The position numbers were made by a program, and so were the translations under genes. Below, in pieces: positions 10,483-21,735 of a stretch of DNA of 64,000 bases. Numbering within the stretch: the first letter of the stretch is position 1; each line of letters starts with the position of its first letter. The stretch lies in NCBI GenBank assembly GCA_009823505.1, contig VZQC01000392.1:4900106-4964105 (forward strand). The letters run 5' to 3'. Source of the stretch: Rhizomys pruinosus (Eukaryota > Chordata > Mammalia > Rodentia > Spalacidae). The notes beneath the pieces were generated by a model that made no database searches, was not told where the DNA came from, and worked only from the letters and a program-made list of their open reading frames with translations.

Positions 10483-12488
10483 GCTTTGTACAAAAGCTCA
10501 GAGGGCCCCACCAAGAAATACTTACAACTGGGTAATTGGCAACAGCATCCACAGATGAGGATACCATTCGTCATTTGAGAGACGTTCTTATTTGGGTTAA
10601 TGAGTGGAAAGACCCACCGGGATGGTATCATTTCCTGGGCTGGGTCCTGGACTTAATGAATAGGAGAGAGCCAGCTGAGTGTTTAGCATGTGGGCATTCT
10701 TTGCACTCTGTCCTGGCTGTGGATGTGATGTCAGCAGCTCCTTCAAGCTGCTTCTACCACAGTGACTTCCCTGCTGTGATGAACCATAACTGGGAACAGG
10801 AAGCCAAATAAGTCTCTTCATTTTTGTCCCCAGCATTCCAGAACTCTTCTGGTCAACCCCAGATTTTCCTTCAGGACATGTGTAGGTGTGTTCCCAAGGT
10901 CCATCCTGACCCTGGGTGTCATGATGTAGACCTTTAACACCACTCCAGAGGCAGAGCAGAGGCAGACAAATCCGATTGACCAGCCTGATCTACATAGTGA
11001 GTTCCAGGTGGGCTGGGGCTGGGAGATCCTATCCAAAACAAACAAACAAAAAAAACTATCCTGAAAAAAAAGATTGTACTACAAATTTATCACCCTGGAA
11101 GGCAGTTTGTGAGAGTGGATGGGGCTTGGATGTGCCAATTGGACTGTCTACATGTTTGCATAGCAGGGGCCCTGTTCTTTCTAGTACATGTCCTAGAATG
11201 TGAGAATTCCATATTTGAACTATACTTATTTTCTTTGAGAAGAAATATCTGTCAAGGTAAAAGAGTAAGACATTTTGATGGTTAAACTTTTAGCTACTTA
11301 AAATATGTGAGAGCTGGAACTTTATACTTTTGCCCCAGAATACCACAAATGTTACTGGGACACAGACAGGAGTGATTTTTGAAAGGTGAATATTAACCAT
11401 ATTAACGCATACTGACTTAATGGTGAACCGAAGATTTACACGTGAACTTCTGACATGCTTGACAGTGAGATCTACACTTTAAAAGAACTCAGCTGGCATC
11501 TGAAGATTCGTTCTAACTGCTTCTTCTAAGGTTGATGGAGGACAGGATTTGGTATGCATTTGAAATGCATTCACTTCTACAAACCTTTCTCTACCTGTGA
11601 CTGTAATTCCAAAACATACATACTTGAGCTTAATAAACACTATCTATGTTCATTATGTAGATTTTTATCAGCAATTTTCCAGGTATCTGTCACCTATTTT
11701 TTAATTTTACCTTTTAATATTTCAGTTTGCCATCAGTGTGACTTTTTTTTTTAAGGCATGGTCTCCTGTAGCCAAGGTTGGCTTTAAGCACACCTTATTC
11801 CATCACAATTTTTGGAAAATTTCAGTTTTAAGCCAAGTGCGTTGGTACAGGAATCCTAGCACTTGGGCATTGGAAAGCAGGAGGATCAGGAGTTCAAAGG
11901 CCAACCTGGGCTATTTGAAGATGTTTGGGGGGGGGCATATTCCTCTTTCACTAAGGGTGTTATTAACTTTTGTAGAACTTAAAATTACAATGATTTGTTG
12001 TGCTGGATAGCTTTAGTGTGCAAATTGACACACTGGAAGCTAAATTCTTCATTGGCTGGCTGTGCCACGTCTGTGGAGTGTTTTCTTGATTGTTGAGTGG
12101 TATATGAGAGGCCCAGCCCACTGGGTGGTCCACACATGGGCAGTTTTTTTCTGCATTGTATACGAAAGCAAAGCAGGGGTGTGGGGGTGGGGGGGTTTGG
12201 GAGGGGTTGGAGAGATGGTTCAGCGGTTAAAAGCACTGACTGCTCTTGCAGAAACCAGGGTCGATTCCCAGCACCCACATGGGACTAAGAACCGTCTTTA
12301 GTGCTGCGGTTACAGCACTGACTGGTCTTGCAGAGAACCAGTGTTCGATTCCAGCATCTACATGCGACTAAAACTGTCTTTAGTGCCGGGCACGAGGCAG
12401 ACAAGGGATTCTGTGAGTACAAGGCCAGCCTGGCCTACATAGCGAGTTCCAGGCCAGCTGGTGCTCCGGAGACCCTGTCTGTCGAGAG

Positions 12489-12524
<36 letters not shown>

Positions 12525-14278
12525 GAGGGAGGGAGGAAGGAAGGAAGGAAGGAAGGAAGGAAGGAAGGAAGGAAGGAAGGAAGGAAGGAAAAGAAAGAGA
12601 AAAAGCAAAGCAGGCTGAGCTCAGGCAAGGGGAAAAGCTAGTAAGCAGTGTTCTTCTATGCCTGTGCTTCAGCTCCTCCCTTGGGCTCCTACTGTGACCC
12701 AGGAGATCTGAGACGAAATAATAAACCCTTTCCTCCCCAAGTTGGTATGTCAGGTGATTCCTCACAGAAATTGAAAGTAAAGCAGAACAGTTGGTTAGTG
12801 TTTTCTAATTTTCAAAAATCCCTATCTGGTCTTTTTAACAGTTATTCATTAACACTAAAAAGTGAAGGGGCCAGGCCAGGACTTGTATACCGCCAGCCCT
12901 AAACCTGGGAATAACGAGATTGTTACATTGAGATTAACTTGCATGTCATGGAGCCAATAGATCGCTATAGAATGCTCCGTCCCCAATTTCAAGTCGTACC
13001 CAAAGCAGTACTGAGGGAACTATTCTAAATCACTCTGCTTAATACATGTGCTTAAAAAAAAAAAAAAAGTCCTGCATCCTGATGCATTTTGCCTGCGGCT
13101 GGCATTCTGTATCTCCACGGGAACGCACACAGGGAGAAACAGCTGGGTTTTGTTCCCTGGAACCACCCCAGAATCCCTCCGGCCTCCCCCGCGCTTGACG
13201 GCTCCTTTTGCGGCGCTTGCCTTGGGTGCCGTAAAGCGGGTCGCCGTCGCCGCAGCTGGCGGCGGTGAGGAAGCGTCCCAGCGGGGCGTGGGCGGGAGCC
13301 CACAGGCACAAATCGCAGATCCCTCGGAGCTCTCCCTGGCGCTCTGCCACCCTCGGGCTGGAGGACGCAGGGTCGGCCGCAGGTACGCTCTGTGAGTCAG
13401 TCGGTGAGCATCGTGGAACCGTCACACGCTTGCTTCTCCCACGCTCAGGGTTGCAAACAGGTGAAATCCTCCTCCTGAGCGGAGTGGATGAGATGCTCTC
13501 CGAAGCGGGTTAGGGCAGTTGCAGGGCCGTGGCATTTGAGCCGAGGGGCGAGGAAGCTCACCAGGAAGGGTTCCACTTGGGGAGGGGTTCGATGCCCTGC
13601 GGAGGACCGAGAAGCTCTGCGTGCGAGGGGCAGCTGCCAGGCGCTCAGCCTTCAGTTCATTTAAGGAGCGTTTAATAAAGTGGTCGACTAGCCAGGCTCA
13701 ATTTCATAGGGTTTCCGGTCTGCCTTTTACTTTCCCATTTGGAACAGGTCGGGAGAGACTGGGTTTGAATAGGGCTGGCTTGTTGGAAGCTTTGAGTAGG
13801 AGTCCAGAGGACTGAATTCAGATTTCATCGCTATTGACCATCTGTTAGCTAACGCGCGGCAGGCCGCTTTTCAGTGGACCGCAAGTCTTCTCAGATATAA
13901 AGACCTAAGTGAGATCCGTGTCTTCCTACTTTTGCAGATTGCAGTGAATAAAAATCAGCCTGTGAGCCTGTGCATCTTAGCGCACACCTACCCGTAAGCC
14001 CAACACTTGGGAGGCTGAGAAGGATCACTAGGAACTACATGTAGGCCAGCCTGGGATACAGAGTACGACCCTGACTAAAACAAAACAAACTCATAAACAC
14101 AAATCTGAGGTGGAGCGGGTGTGGGAATGGGAAAAGAGGGAATCCCAGAAGAAAGCTGCGACTGAGCCAAGCTCAGAGATAAAAGGTTTGAATAGTTAGA
14201 GGAGACAGCTCTGGCTGAGCATCCTGGTGGGAGATGGAAATGTTTTAGTATCTTTCATCTTTTAGAGTCTAGATCCTT
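10483..14278. repeat. Large duplicated block 1, copy B (3.8 kb)
   Basis: Copy B starts exactly one base after the N at 10482, in the middle of the L1 fragment that is longer in copy A, and ends where a B2 SINE with a T-rich tail begins. Inside it the copies of the elements in block A are: L1 end 10483-10574, diverged repeat 10575-10810, B1-like 10920-11070, B1 fragment 11830-11920, composite SINE 12178-12601, poly-A 13054-13068, CpG island from 13070, old B1 13965-14095. An adjoining N and scattered indels suggest an assembly origin. Confidence 0.95.
13070..13640 (+). promoter_or_regulatory. Fktn: CpG island, candidate Fktn promoter (copy B)
   Basis: This is a near-identical copy of the island at 7797-8360, with the same EGR1/Sp1-like site (13286-13294), AP-1 site (13393-13399) and splice donor at 13382/13383. 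Small differences are single-base indels and a few substitutions. Copy B is joined seamlessly to the intron that leads to the coding exons. Copy A is followed by unrelated sequence and an N. If only one copy is real, B is the better candidate for linkage to Fktn. Confidence 0.65.
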
Positions 14279-14535
14279 TTTTTTTTAAATTTTTTATAAT
14301 TTTATTTCTATTTCTGTATTGTATGAATGTACTGTCTGCATTGCAAGTCTGTGCACCCGTTCCGTGCAATGGCCGTGGAAGTTCAGAAGAGGGTCTCGGG
14401 ATTCCCCTGGAAACTGGAGTTCTCCTGGAAGGGAAGTTCCAGACGGCTCTCGGCCGCCATGTGGGTGCTGGGGATGAACCGTGTACTCGCAAGAGCGGTC
14501 GGCGCTCCCAACCGCTAGGCCATCTCTCCAGCCCC
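14279..14535 (-). mobile_element. B2 SINE in reverse
   Basis: T-rich left edge, GTATGAATGTACTGTCTGCA, a GGATGAACCGTG box-B relic and CTAGGCCATCTCTCCAGCCC at the right edge form a full B2 read backwards. The left flank AGAGTCTAGAT recurs near 14899-14909, so the two B2s here may lie in one target-site duplication. Confidence 0.9.
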
Positions 14536-14895
14536 CCCCCTTTTTTTTATGTGTATGAATGTACTGTCTGCATGTAGGTTGGTGCACCTGTGTCCCGCAA
14601 TGCTGCGGAGGTCAGAAGAGGGTGTAGGATTCCCCTGGAACTGGCGTCAAAGACGGTTCTTAGCCACCATGTGGATGCTGGGAATCGAACCCGGGTCCTC
14701 TGCAAAAGCCGGGCCTGGTGGCGCACGGCTTTAATCATAGCACTTGGGAGGCAGAGGCAGGCAGATCTTTGTGAGTTCAAGGCCAGCCTGGTCTACAGAG
14801 TGAGTTCCAGGACAGCTGGGACTACAGGGAGACCCTGTCTCGAAAAAAAACAAAAAACAAAAGAGCAGTGTTAACTGCTGAGCCTTCTCTCCAGC
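14536..14895 (-). mobile_element. B2 SINE in reverse, interrupted by a B1
   Basis: The element begins TTTTATGTGTATGAATGTAC, reaches GGGAATCGAACCCGGGTCCT, is broken at 14708 by a B1 and resumes with AGAGCAGTGTTAACTGCTGA to its CTCTCCAGCCC end. Confidence 0.9.
14708..14858 (+). mobile_element. B1 SINE nested in a B2
   Basis: A clean full-length B1 (GCCGGGCCTGGTGGCGCACG to GACCCTGTCTCGAAAAAAAA). It sits between the two halves of a reversed B2, with short CAAAAG-type repeats at the edges. Confidence 0.93.
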
Positions 14896-15403
14896 CCAAG
14901 AGTCTAGATTCTTAAGTACGGGTGGAGGACTTGGGAAGGACAGCATTCGATGATGAAGGAACTTCGAGTGGAAAAGTACAGTGTTCTAAGGGGAAGAACC
15001 TGAGAAAATTAACCAAAAACGATTACACAGACTCATTTTCTTAGACCTAGGTGATATTTTGAATATGAATTGACGGGAATGTGAATTCTTCTGAATTCCA
15101 GGATGCAGTAATGTATTAGGTGTAAGGTGATTTGGAATATACCTCTATTGATATCCATAAGTAAGCCTTTTGGCTGTCTCTTAACTTTTGTAAATGAGTC
15201 AGAGAGTTTTTCTTTAAAACCGGTAAAATTTGAATCTAAGGAGGGAGAACTACCTGATTTTTTTTTTTTTTGCTTGATTCTCATAGCTTTATAGTTCTAC
15301 TAAGATCAAGACCTGAATGTCCTCAACCAAGCAATTAATCATTTGCATCTTGAGGGGAGGCTTTACTTAATCAAAAATAATTTGAGAAATAAATAAAATA
15401 CCA
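14896..15403. other. No gene seen; unique intron sequence
   Basis: AT-rich sequence with a T run at 15259-15271. No recognisable gene or repeat. Confidence 0.6.
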
Positions 15404-15566
15404 GCCAGGGGTGGTGGCACACACCTTTGATCCTAGCACTCAGGAGGCAGGGGCAAGCAGATCTCTGTGAGATGAGGCCAGCCTGGTCTACATGTTGAAT
15501 TCCAGGCCAGTTGGGGCTACAGGAGATCCTGTCTCAAAATAAATAAATAAATAAACAAACAAATAA
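15404..15566 (+). mobile_element. B1 SINE
   Basis: GCCAGGGGTGGTGGCACACA through GATCCTGTCTCAAAATAAAT with an AAATAAATAAAC tail. Confidence 0.92.
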
Positions 15567-16255
15567 ACTTGATTTGGGCTGGAAGGTAGTTTAGGCATCA
15601 TGTGGGGATCTGACTTCCATCCCTAAAGTGCACATAAGAAAGCTGAGCCTGGTGGCCTGCACTTGTAATTCCAAATCTGGGTAAACTGACAGGTGACTCC
15701 CTGGAAGCTCCATGGCTTCCTAATTTGCCAGTATTTAGTCAAATTGTGATACCTCTGCATGGAATTTAAACCTTGAATATGTTTGATAGGGAGCCATTGA
15801 AAATTCTTGGTATGGAATAATTTGATTTACCTTTCAGTACCCTGGTATACCTACTAATGTTAAGACTATGGTTACAAAGTGAAGACAGAGGCACCTGCTA
15901 AAATTAGAACACAATAATTAAAGTTTGACATAATAGGGCGGTAATTCCAGAGATGTTTTAGAGGCAATATCAACAAGCCTTGACATCTCTTTTGTAAAGT
16001 ATCATATTACTCATTTTAAGTGGTACTGTATTCTTAATGAATTAACTTTTCATTAGTTGTAAATCAGAGGTAGGTCCCAAGAGACAATAATATGTTAACT
16101 TGGGACTTTTTGTGTAATGGCTGATAGAGATCTTTTCCGTTCAGTAGTTGAACTTAGCAAGTGTACAATCTGAATGCCACTTTAGATTGCATTAGGAATC
16201 AGCACATAATACAATAGTGTGTTATTTAGTACATGTACAAGAAATAACTGAAATT
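15567..16255. other. No gene seen; SINE relic at about 15575-15740
   Basis: A weak SINE relic (GGGCTGGAAGGTAGTTTAGG, GCCTGGTGGCCTGCACTTGT) is followed by sequence with no recognised feature. Confidence 0.5.
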
Positions 16256-16403
16256 ATGCTCAGTGTGGTGGCATATACCCTTAGACCCAGTTTATGGGAA
16301 GCAGGGCGAGGGGCAGGTGGATCTCTATGAGATTGAGGCCAGCCTGATCTACACAGCAACTTCCAGGCCAGTGGGGACTATAGGAAGACCCTGTCTCAGG
16401 GGG

Positions 16404-16432
<29 letters not shown>
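16256..16432 (+). mobile_element. B1 SINE
   Basis: GCTCAGTGTGGTGGCATATA, GAGGCCAGCCTGATCTACAC and a CCCTGTCTCAGGGGG end precede a poly-A/GAAAA tail. Confidence 0.9.
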
Positions 16433-16435
<3 letters not shown>

Positions 16436-16635
16436 TTGCTGAAATATTGAACGTGAAGATGTTCTTGTTAATCCATGAACTGACTTTATTAGACTATTTT
16501 AGCAGATGATTTAAACAGACAGCAGAGACTATTATCATTGCCTGTACAAACAGTCTGTCAGAAAGAACTACCTTCTAGTTCCCTCTTACCAAAGTATTCC
16601 TACAAATAACTGATGGGGTGGGGTTCAAGTCATTT

Positions 16636-16860
16636 ATTTTTTTAAATCTTTTATTGAAGTTTTGTGCATTTCCTACATCACTTCTCAATTCAATCCAGAC
16701 TCATTTCCCCCTCCATGCCCCTCCCTCCCAAGTTCATGCAGTCTGCCATACATGTCCTGTTTCCCCTTCTGAGTCTTTTCAAAGTTTTTCAAAGCAGAAG
16801 ATTGTTGGGGGTGGGGGGCAAAGAACTCTACTGCTTCAGTCAGTTCTCTGTCCCAGTTCT
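16636..16860 (-). mobile_element. L1 3' UTR fragment
   Basis: Reversed L1 tail with TTTTATTGAAGTTTTGTGCA, TGCAGTCTGCCATACATGTC and the TTCAGTCAGTTCTCTG motif. A second L1 begins beside it. Confidence 0.8.
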
Positions 16861-17539
16861 TTTTTTTTTTTTCACATGTGGTATTATGTTACTTTTTATT
16901 TCTTTTTTTTCAAAGCAATTTTTATTGAAAGCTTTGTGCATTTATACAAAATTATTTAAAAGTCAAATCCTAGATCCGTGTCCTCCCTGCCACCCAACCC
17001 ACCAGAGAGCTCTTGATTCTGCACATGTGTTTTTCATCTTTTTCCTCAGTCTACTCTCAAAATTCTCGCTTCCCTAGTTCTTTTGTGTGTTGTTGGTTCC
17101 CTCCAACTACATATTGTTTCTACCATGATCTTTATGATATGGATGTCACAAATGTAGCTAAAATGCAATAGTCATCTGAAATAACTGTATTTCCCAAATC
17201 CTATATTTGGGGATTCTATTTTTTTCCCTTTTAATTTTAATATTGCTCTATGAAATTATGCAAACATACCCTACCCTTATACCAAATTATACGTCTGAAA
17301 ATAAGTGGATGCTTAATGTGCTGGAGCCTGTTAAGGGCGTACTATTCTAAGGAGCATGGTGTTTTTAGGAATAAAAAGAAATATGAAGATTACATTGTTT
17401 ACTCAGTTTGCCTCATCCACAAATGATGGATACCATTCCTCTTGTTTTTCTGGGACTGTGTTACCGGTCACTTAGCATATATCTTTCAAGTTCCATCCAT
17501 TTACTCATTATTTTTCATTTTTTTTTTTTTTTTTTTTTA

Positions 17540-17690
17540 TTTTTTTTTTTGTGAACAGGGTCTCCCTGTGGCCCAGTGCTGCTCGCCTGGAACTCGCTGC
17601 TATAGGAGCCAGGTCGGCCTTGAATGCACATAAGATTCTGGGCCTGCCTCTGCTGCCTAGGTGCTGCAGATGTAAGAGGCACGACGTCCC
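17540..17690 (-). mobile_element. B1 SINE in reverse, error-rich
   Basis: CAGGGTCTCCCTGTGGCCC and GGTCGGCCTTGAATGCACA mark a B1 read backwards. Extra bases are scattered through it. Confidence 0.75.
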
Positions 17691-19459
17691 ATCGTGGGCG
17701 TTCTGGGGGAGGAAAATTGAACTCCATGTGGGTAGATGTACCTGACATTTTCTCTGGATCCGCAGCCTCAAGGCAGGTTGTATCTCAACCGAACTGACTT
17801 GGGGTTGGTGTCGCAACTCTTCACTATTGTGATGAAGAGAATGCTGCAAATAACACATGTGGCTGTGCATGTATCATCTGCGGTATGGGATGAGTCTTGT
17901 GGGGTAGTCATTTTAGACGGTATTGGATGGGAGGGGTATTGCGTGAGAGGCTCGATTGGATGCGGTCAGGTCTCCGAATAGTCGGTTCATATTGTGGTAT
18001 CGCATTGTACGTGAGACGGGTGTCTTACACGAGCCTTCTATAGGGTTTTCAGCTTGTCATGTACCAGCACAGCAGTGATGTAGTTCCTCCTTTCCAATCC
18101 CATTATGGTTATCATTTGTTGTTGTTTTGAATCCGTGACGCTCAGTCTTATAGGAAGCTGGATTGATGAGTGATTTTAAAGTGTTGTTTTATTTGCATTT
18201 CCTTAATTAATTAATGTATGTGTTGTGAGCAGTTTGTACACAGGTTTTCCTCAAGTGTATTGGCAGTGTCAACTTGCGTCGCACTTATAAGTTCATGAAG
18301 TCTAATCGTGTTAGGGCTCTTTTTTGAGAGGAGTGCGAGTTCATTGTCTTTTCTAGTATGTTTATATGCTTGGGAAGTAAGTGACGATGTGGTGTCAGAG
18401 TAGTGAGTCATGCAGTGAAGAAGGTGTTCCCCTCCAGCATCTGTGGCCTTTTCTCTTCACTTCCTAGCGTGAGTTATGCCTCTTGTTTGCTGTATGTAGG
18501 CAGGAAGCTTTTGGGTAATTTATATGAGTCCCATCTCTGTCGAGGCTTGTTGACCTCATCATTTTTCTGCCCATCTGCTGTCTGATTTGAACACGCCCTG
18601 TTAGCTCTGCATGTGCTTGTTAGGTTGTGTGCCAAATTGTTTATCTAGTACTGCACCGTGTTCTAGAAGTTTCTTGGGTTTGATGTTCTGAAGGTCTGTC
18701 TTTGATAGCCATTTGGAGTTGTTTTGTTATAGCAGAGTGGTGAGAGGTAGGGTATTAGATTTATTATTTTTACCAAGTGGTGATCCATGTTTTGGCCAAC
18801 AACGTTACATTTGCTAGATGGAAGATGCTGTATTTTATCCTATTGTGTTTCTGTGCCCCATCTGTAAAACGTGAGTGGCTCTCGACATGTTATATACTCA
18901 ATTTCTTCGATTTAAATTTGTTTCCATTGGTCTACCTGCCTGTTTTTTTGTTGTTTTTTTGAGTACCTTTAGGTGTTCTTTTTGTGTTTGTTATTAATCC
19001 TGTAATATATAAGTTTGAAGTCTGATATAGTGATCACCCACGCTGTACATTGCCTTTTGCTCACGTTGGCTTGCTTATTGGAGTCTTGCTTGTTTTTTCC
19101 ATTGAATTTAAAGGATCTTCCCCCAAGTCTGTGAAGAACTTGATACTTATTGGGATTATTGATGGAATTATTGGGTAGCATAGATCGCATTAGTTTATAG
19201 AATGGAACATTTTTTTACTACTATGCTTCAATTTTTTCCATTCAATGAGCATGGAGGTCTTATCCATCTTCTATCGTCTTCCTTCATCTCCTTCTTCAGG
19301 GGTTTAAATCTTTTTTTGTAGGAATCTTTGGTACCTTTGTTTTAGGTTTGGTTCCTAGTAGTTTTATTGCTATTGTTAGAAGGTCTTATTGTGATGGGAG
19401 GGTTCCTCCTTCTTTTCTGCTTCTTATTGCCTCTTACATTTGTTTGTAAAGAAAGGGCT

Positions 19460-19615
19460 ACCGAGAAGCGGACATGGGTGACAATACCCGGCCTTTACTT
19501 GGGGAGGCAAGAAATGTGAGTTCAATGCCAGCATGGTCTTAACAGAGCAGAGATACCAGGGACCAGCTGGGGATACTAAAGAGAGACCCTTGTCTTCAAT
19601 AAAACCGGAGACAAA
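19460..19615 (+). mobile_element. B1 SINE, error-rich, with purine tail
   Basis: CCGGCCTTTACTTGGGGAGG, GAGTTCAATGCCAGCATGGT and GAGACCCTTGTCTTC outline a B1 with several insertions. The GGAA tract that follows is its likely tail expansion. Confidence 0.7.
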
Positions 19616-19890
19616 AGGAAGGAAGGAAGGAAGGAAGTGAAGGGAAGGACGAAGAGGAAGAGGAATGGAAGGATAGGTAGGATAAAAAAAAAAAAAAAAA
19701 AGTAAGGAAAGGTAAAGAAAAAGGAACGAAGGAAGGAAGGAAGGAAGGAAGGAAGGAAGGACGGCAAGGAAAGGAAGGAAAGGAAAGGAGAAGGAAAGGA
19801 CAGGAAAGGAGGAAGGAGAAGAGGAAGGGAAGAGAAGGAAGGAAAGGAAGGAAAAGAGAGCAGGGGAAGAGGGAGGGAAGGGAGGGGGTG
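19611..19890 (+). repeat. Purine (GGAA)n tract
   Basis: About 280 bases are almost only A and G, mainly GGAA with an A run at 19684-19700. On the other strand this gives a Ser/Phe/Pro/Leu-rich open frame that is not a gene. Confidence 0.95.
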
Positions 19891-20463
19891 AAAGGCTACT
19901 GAATATTTCATTAATTGGTTCCTGCCACGTTTACTGAACATCCTTCAATCATTTTAGATGGAATGGTTTCTCTGGTGGAGTTTTTAGGCTTCCGCGTTAG
20001 TGGAAGACGTATCGATTAGTGGCATTGATGCAAACCAAAGGGATCGGCTTGATTTCTCTTTTCCAAATTGGTACATCATTTAATTTCCCCCTTCCTGCTT
20101 ATGATGCCTTAGCAAGCATTTCAACCACTATATTGAAGAGGAGTGGGGATAGGGGTAGCCTTACCGGCAGTTCCTGCCTTTAAGGGAATGCTTCTAACTT
20201 CTCTCTGTTTAGGATGATGTTGGCTGTTGGGTTTTTGTATATTGCTGTTGATTATGTGTGAGGAATGTTCCCTCCAGTCAGTTCCTTTCAGAACTTTAAA
20301 CATGAAGGGATGCTGGATTTTGTCAAAGGCTTTTTTGCATCAATTGAATAATGTGTGTTTTTGTCTTTCAGTCATTTATGTGTTTATGATATTATGATTT
20401 ACATATGTTGAACCATACCCTGAATCTCTGGTCTGTACTTCAACTGGTCATGATGATGAATTT

Positions 20464-20620
20464 TTTGGGGGGGTCTTTCGAGACAGGTCTCTCTGTAGCC
20501 CCAGCTGTCCTGGACTACGTCGCTCTGTAGACCAGGCTGGGCTTGAACTCACAAAGATTGCCTGCCTCTGCCTCCTCCAAGTGTGTATTAAAGGTGTGGC
20601 GCCACCCAACCCAGCAGATG
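20464..20620 (-). mobile_element. B1 SINE in reverse
   Basis: GTCTTTCGAGACAGGTCTCT, GTAGACCAGGCTGGGCTTGA and AAAGGTGTGGCGCCACCCA identify it. It is inserted in the L1. Confidence 0.9.
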
Positions 20621-21574
20621 TTTTTTTTTTTTTGAAGTGGGTCTTGTATGCAGTTTGCAAGTATTTGTTGGAGTATTTTTGTTGTCTCTATGGGATTAAT
20701 GAGATGGGGCTACTAGTTTTCTTTTTTGGTGTATTTTTTGCTGGTTGGGAAGATTTCCTCTGTTTTGTATCTTCTGACACGTTTGAGTAGTAATGGTTGT
20801 AAAGTCCTCTTTAGATGTTTCATAGACATTCTGCTGTTTGTGCAACCCATCTGGGCCGTGGGATTTTTTTTTGGTTGGAGTTTTCTTTTATTTACTTTTC
20901 ATTTTCCTCAAATATTATGGGTCTGTTTTAGCTGTCACTCTCTTCTTGGTAAGCTTTGGTGAATTCCCATTTCAGTATATTCTTCCATTTCTCTTAGGTT
21001 TCAAATTTGTAAAGTACAGGTTTTTGAAGTATTCCATATGATTGTCTGGATCTTTTTGTTTGTCCATTGTGATGTTTCCTTTTCATCACAAATTCTCTGA
21101 TTTGGAGTTGCTCTTTTTTTTCTTCTGGTTAACTGGGCTGAGGTCGTCTCTCTTCTTTATCCTTTCAAAGAACCAACTTGGATTCATTGTTCTTTGTATT
21201 GTTACTTTGTTTCTATTCATTGATTTCTGCTTGATTTTTGCTATTCCTTCTGTCTGTTGGGTTTGTGGTTCATTTTGTGTCGTTTTGCAAGTGTTTTAGC
21301 GACGTGTTAGATCATTTTGTTTGTGCTCTTTTTTTTTTTCTTTTGATGTAGGCACCCAGGCTCTATATATTTCCCTCTTAGGACTGCTTTTAAAGTATCC
21401 CCTAGTTTTGTTGTGTTGTGTTGTGTTGTCATTGTCGTTTAGTTCCAGGAATGCTTTTATTTCTTTCTATTTTCTTCCTTGACACATTCATTATTAAGTA
21501 CTGTGTTGTTTAGTCTCCATGTGTTCTTGTAGATAGTAGGGCTTATTCTGGTGTTGATATTGAGCTTTATTTTT

Positions 21575-21735
21575 ATTTTTATTTTTTGTCTTTTCGAGAC
21601 AGGGTCTCCATGTAGCCCCAGCAGGCCTGGAACTCGCTCTGTAGACCAGGCTGGCCTTGAACTCACAAAGATCCGCCTGCCTCTGCCTCCCAAGTGCTAG
21701 GATTAAAGGCATGTGCCACAATGCCTGACTGATAT
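21575..21735 (-). mobile_element. B1 SINE in reverse
   Basis: A clean B1 runs from TTTTCGAGACAGGGTCTCCA to CATGTGCCACAATGCCTGAC. The flanking GATATTGAGCTTTTATT / GATATTGAGCTTTATTT text is repeated on both sides as its target-site duplication. Confidence 0.93.

Noticed and set aside
19576..19941. Ser/Phe/Pro/Leu-rich 121-residue frame on the minus strand
   Set aside because: Translation of a GGAA purine tract.
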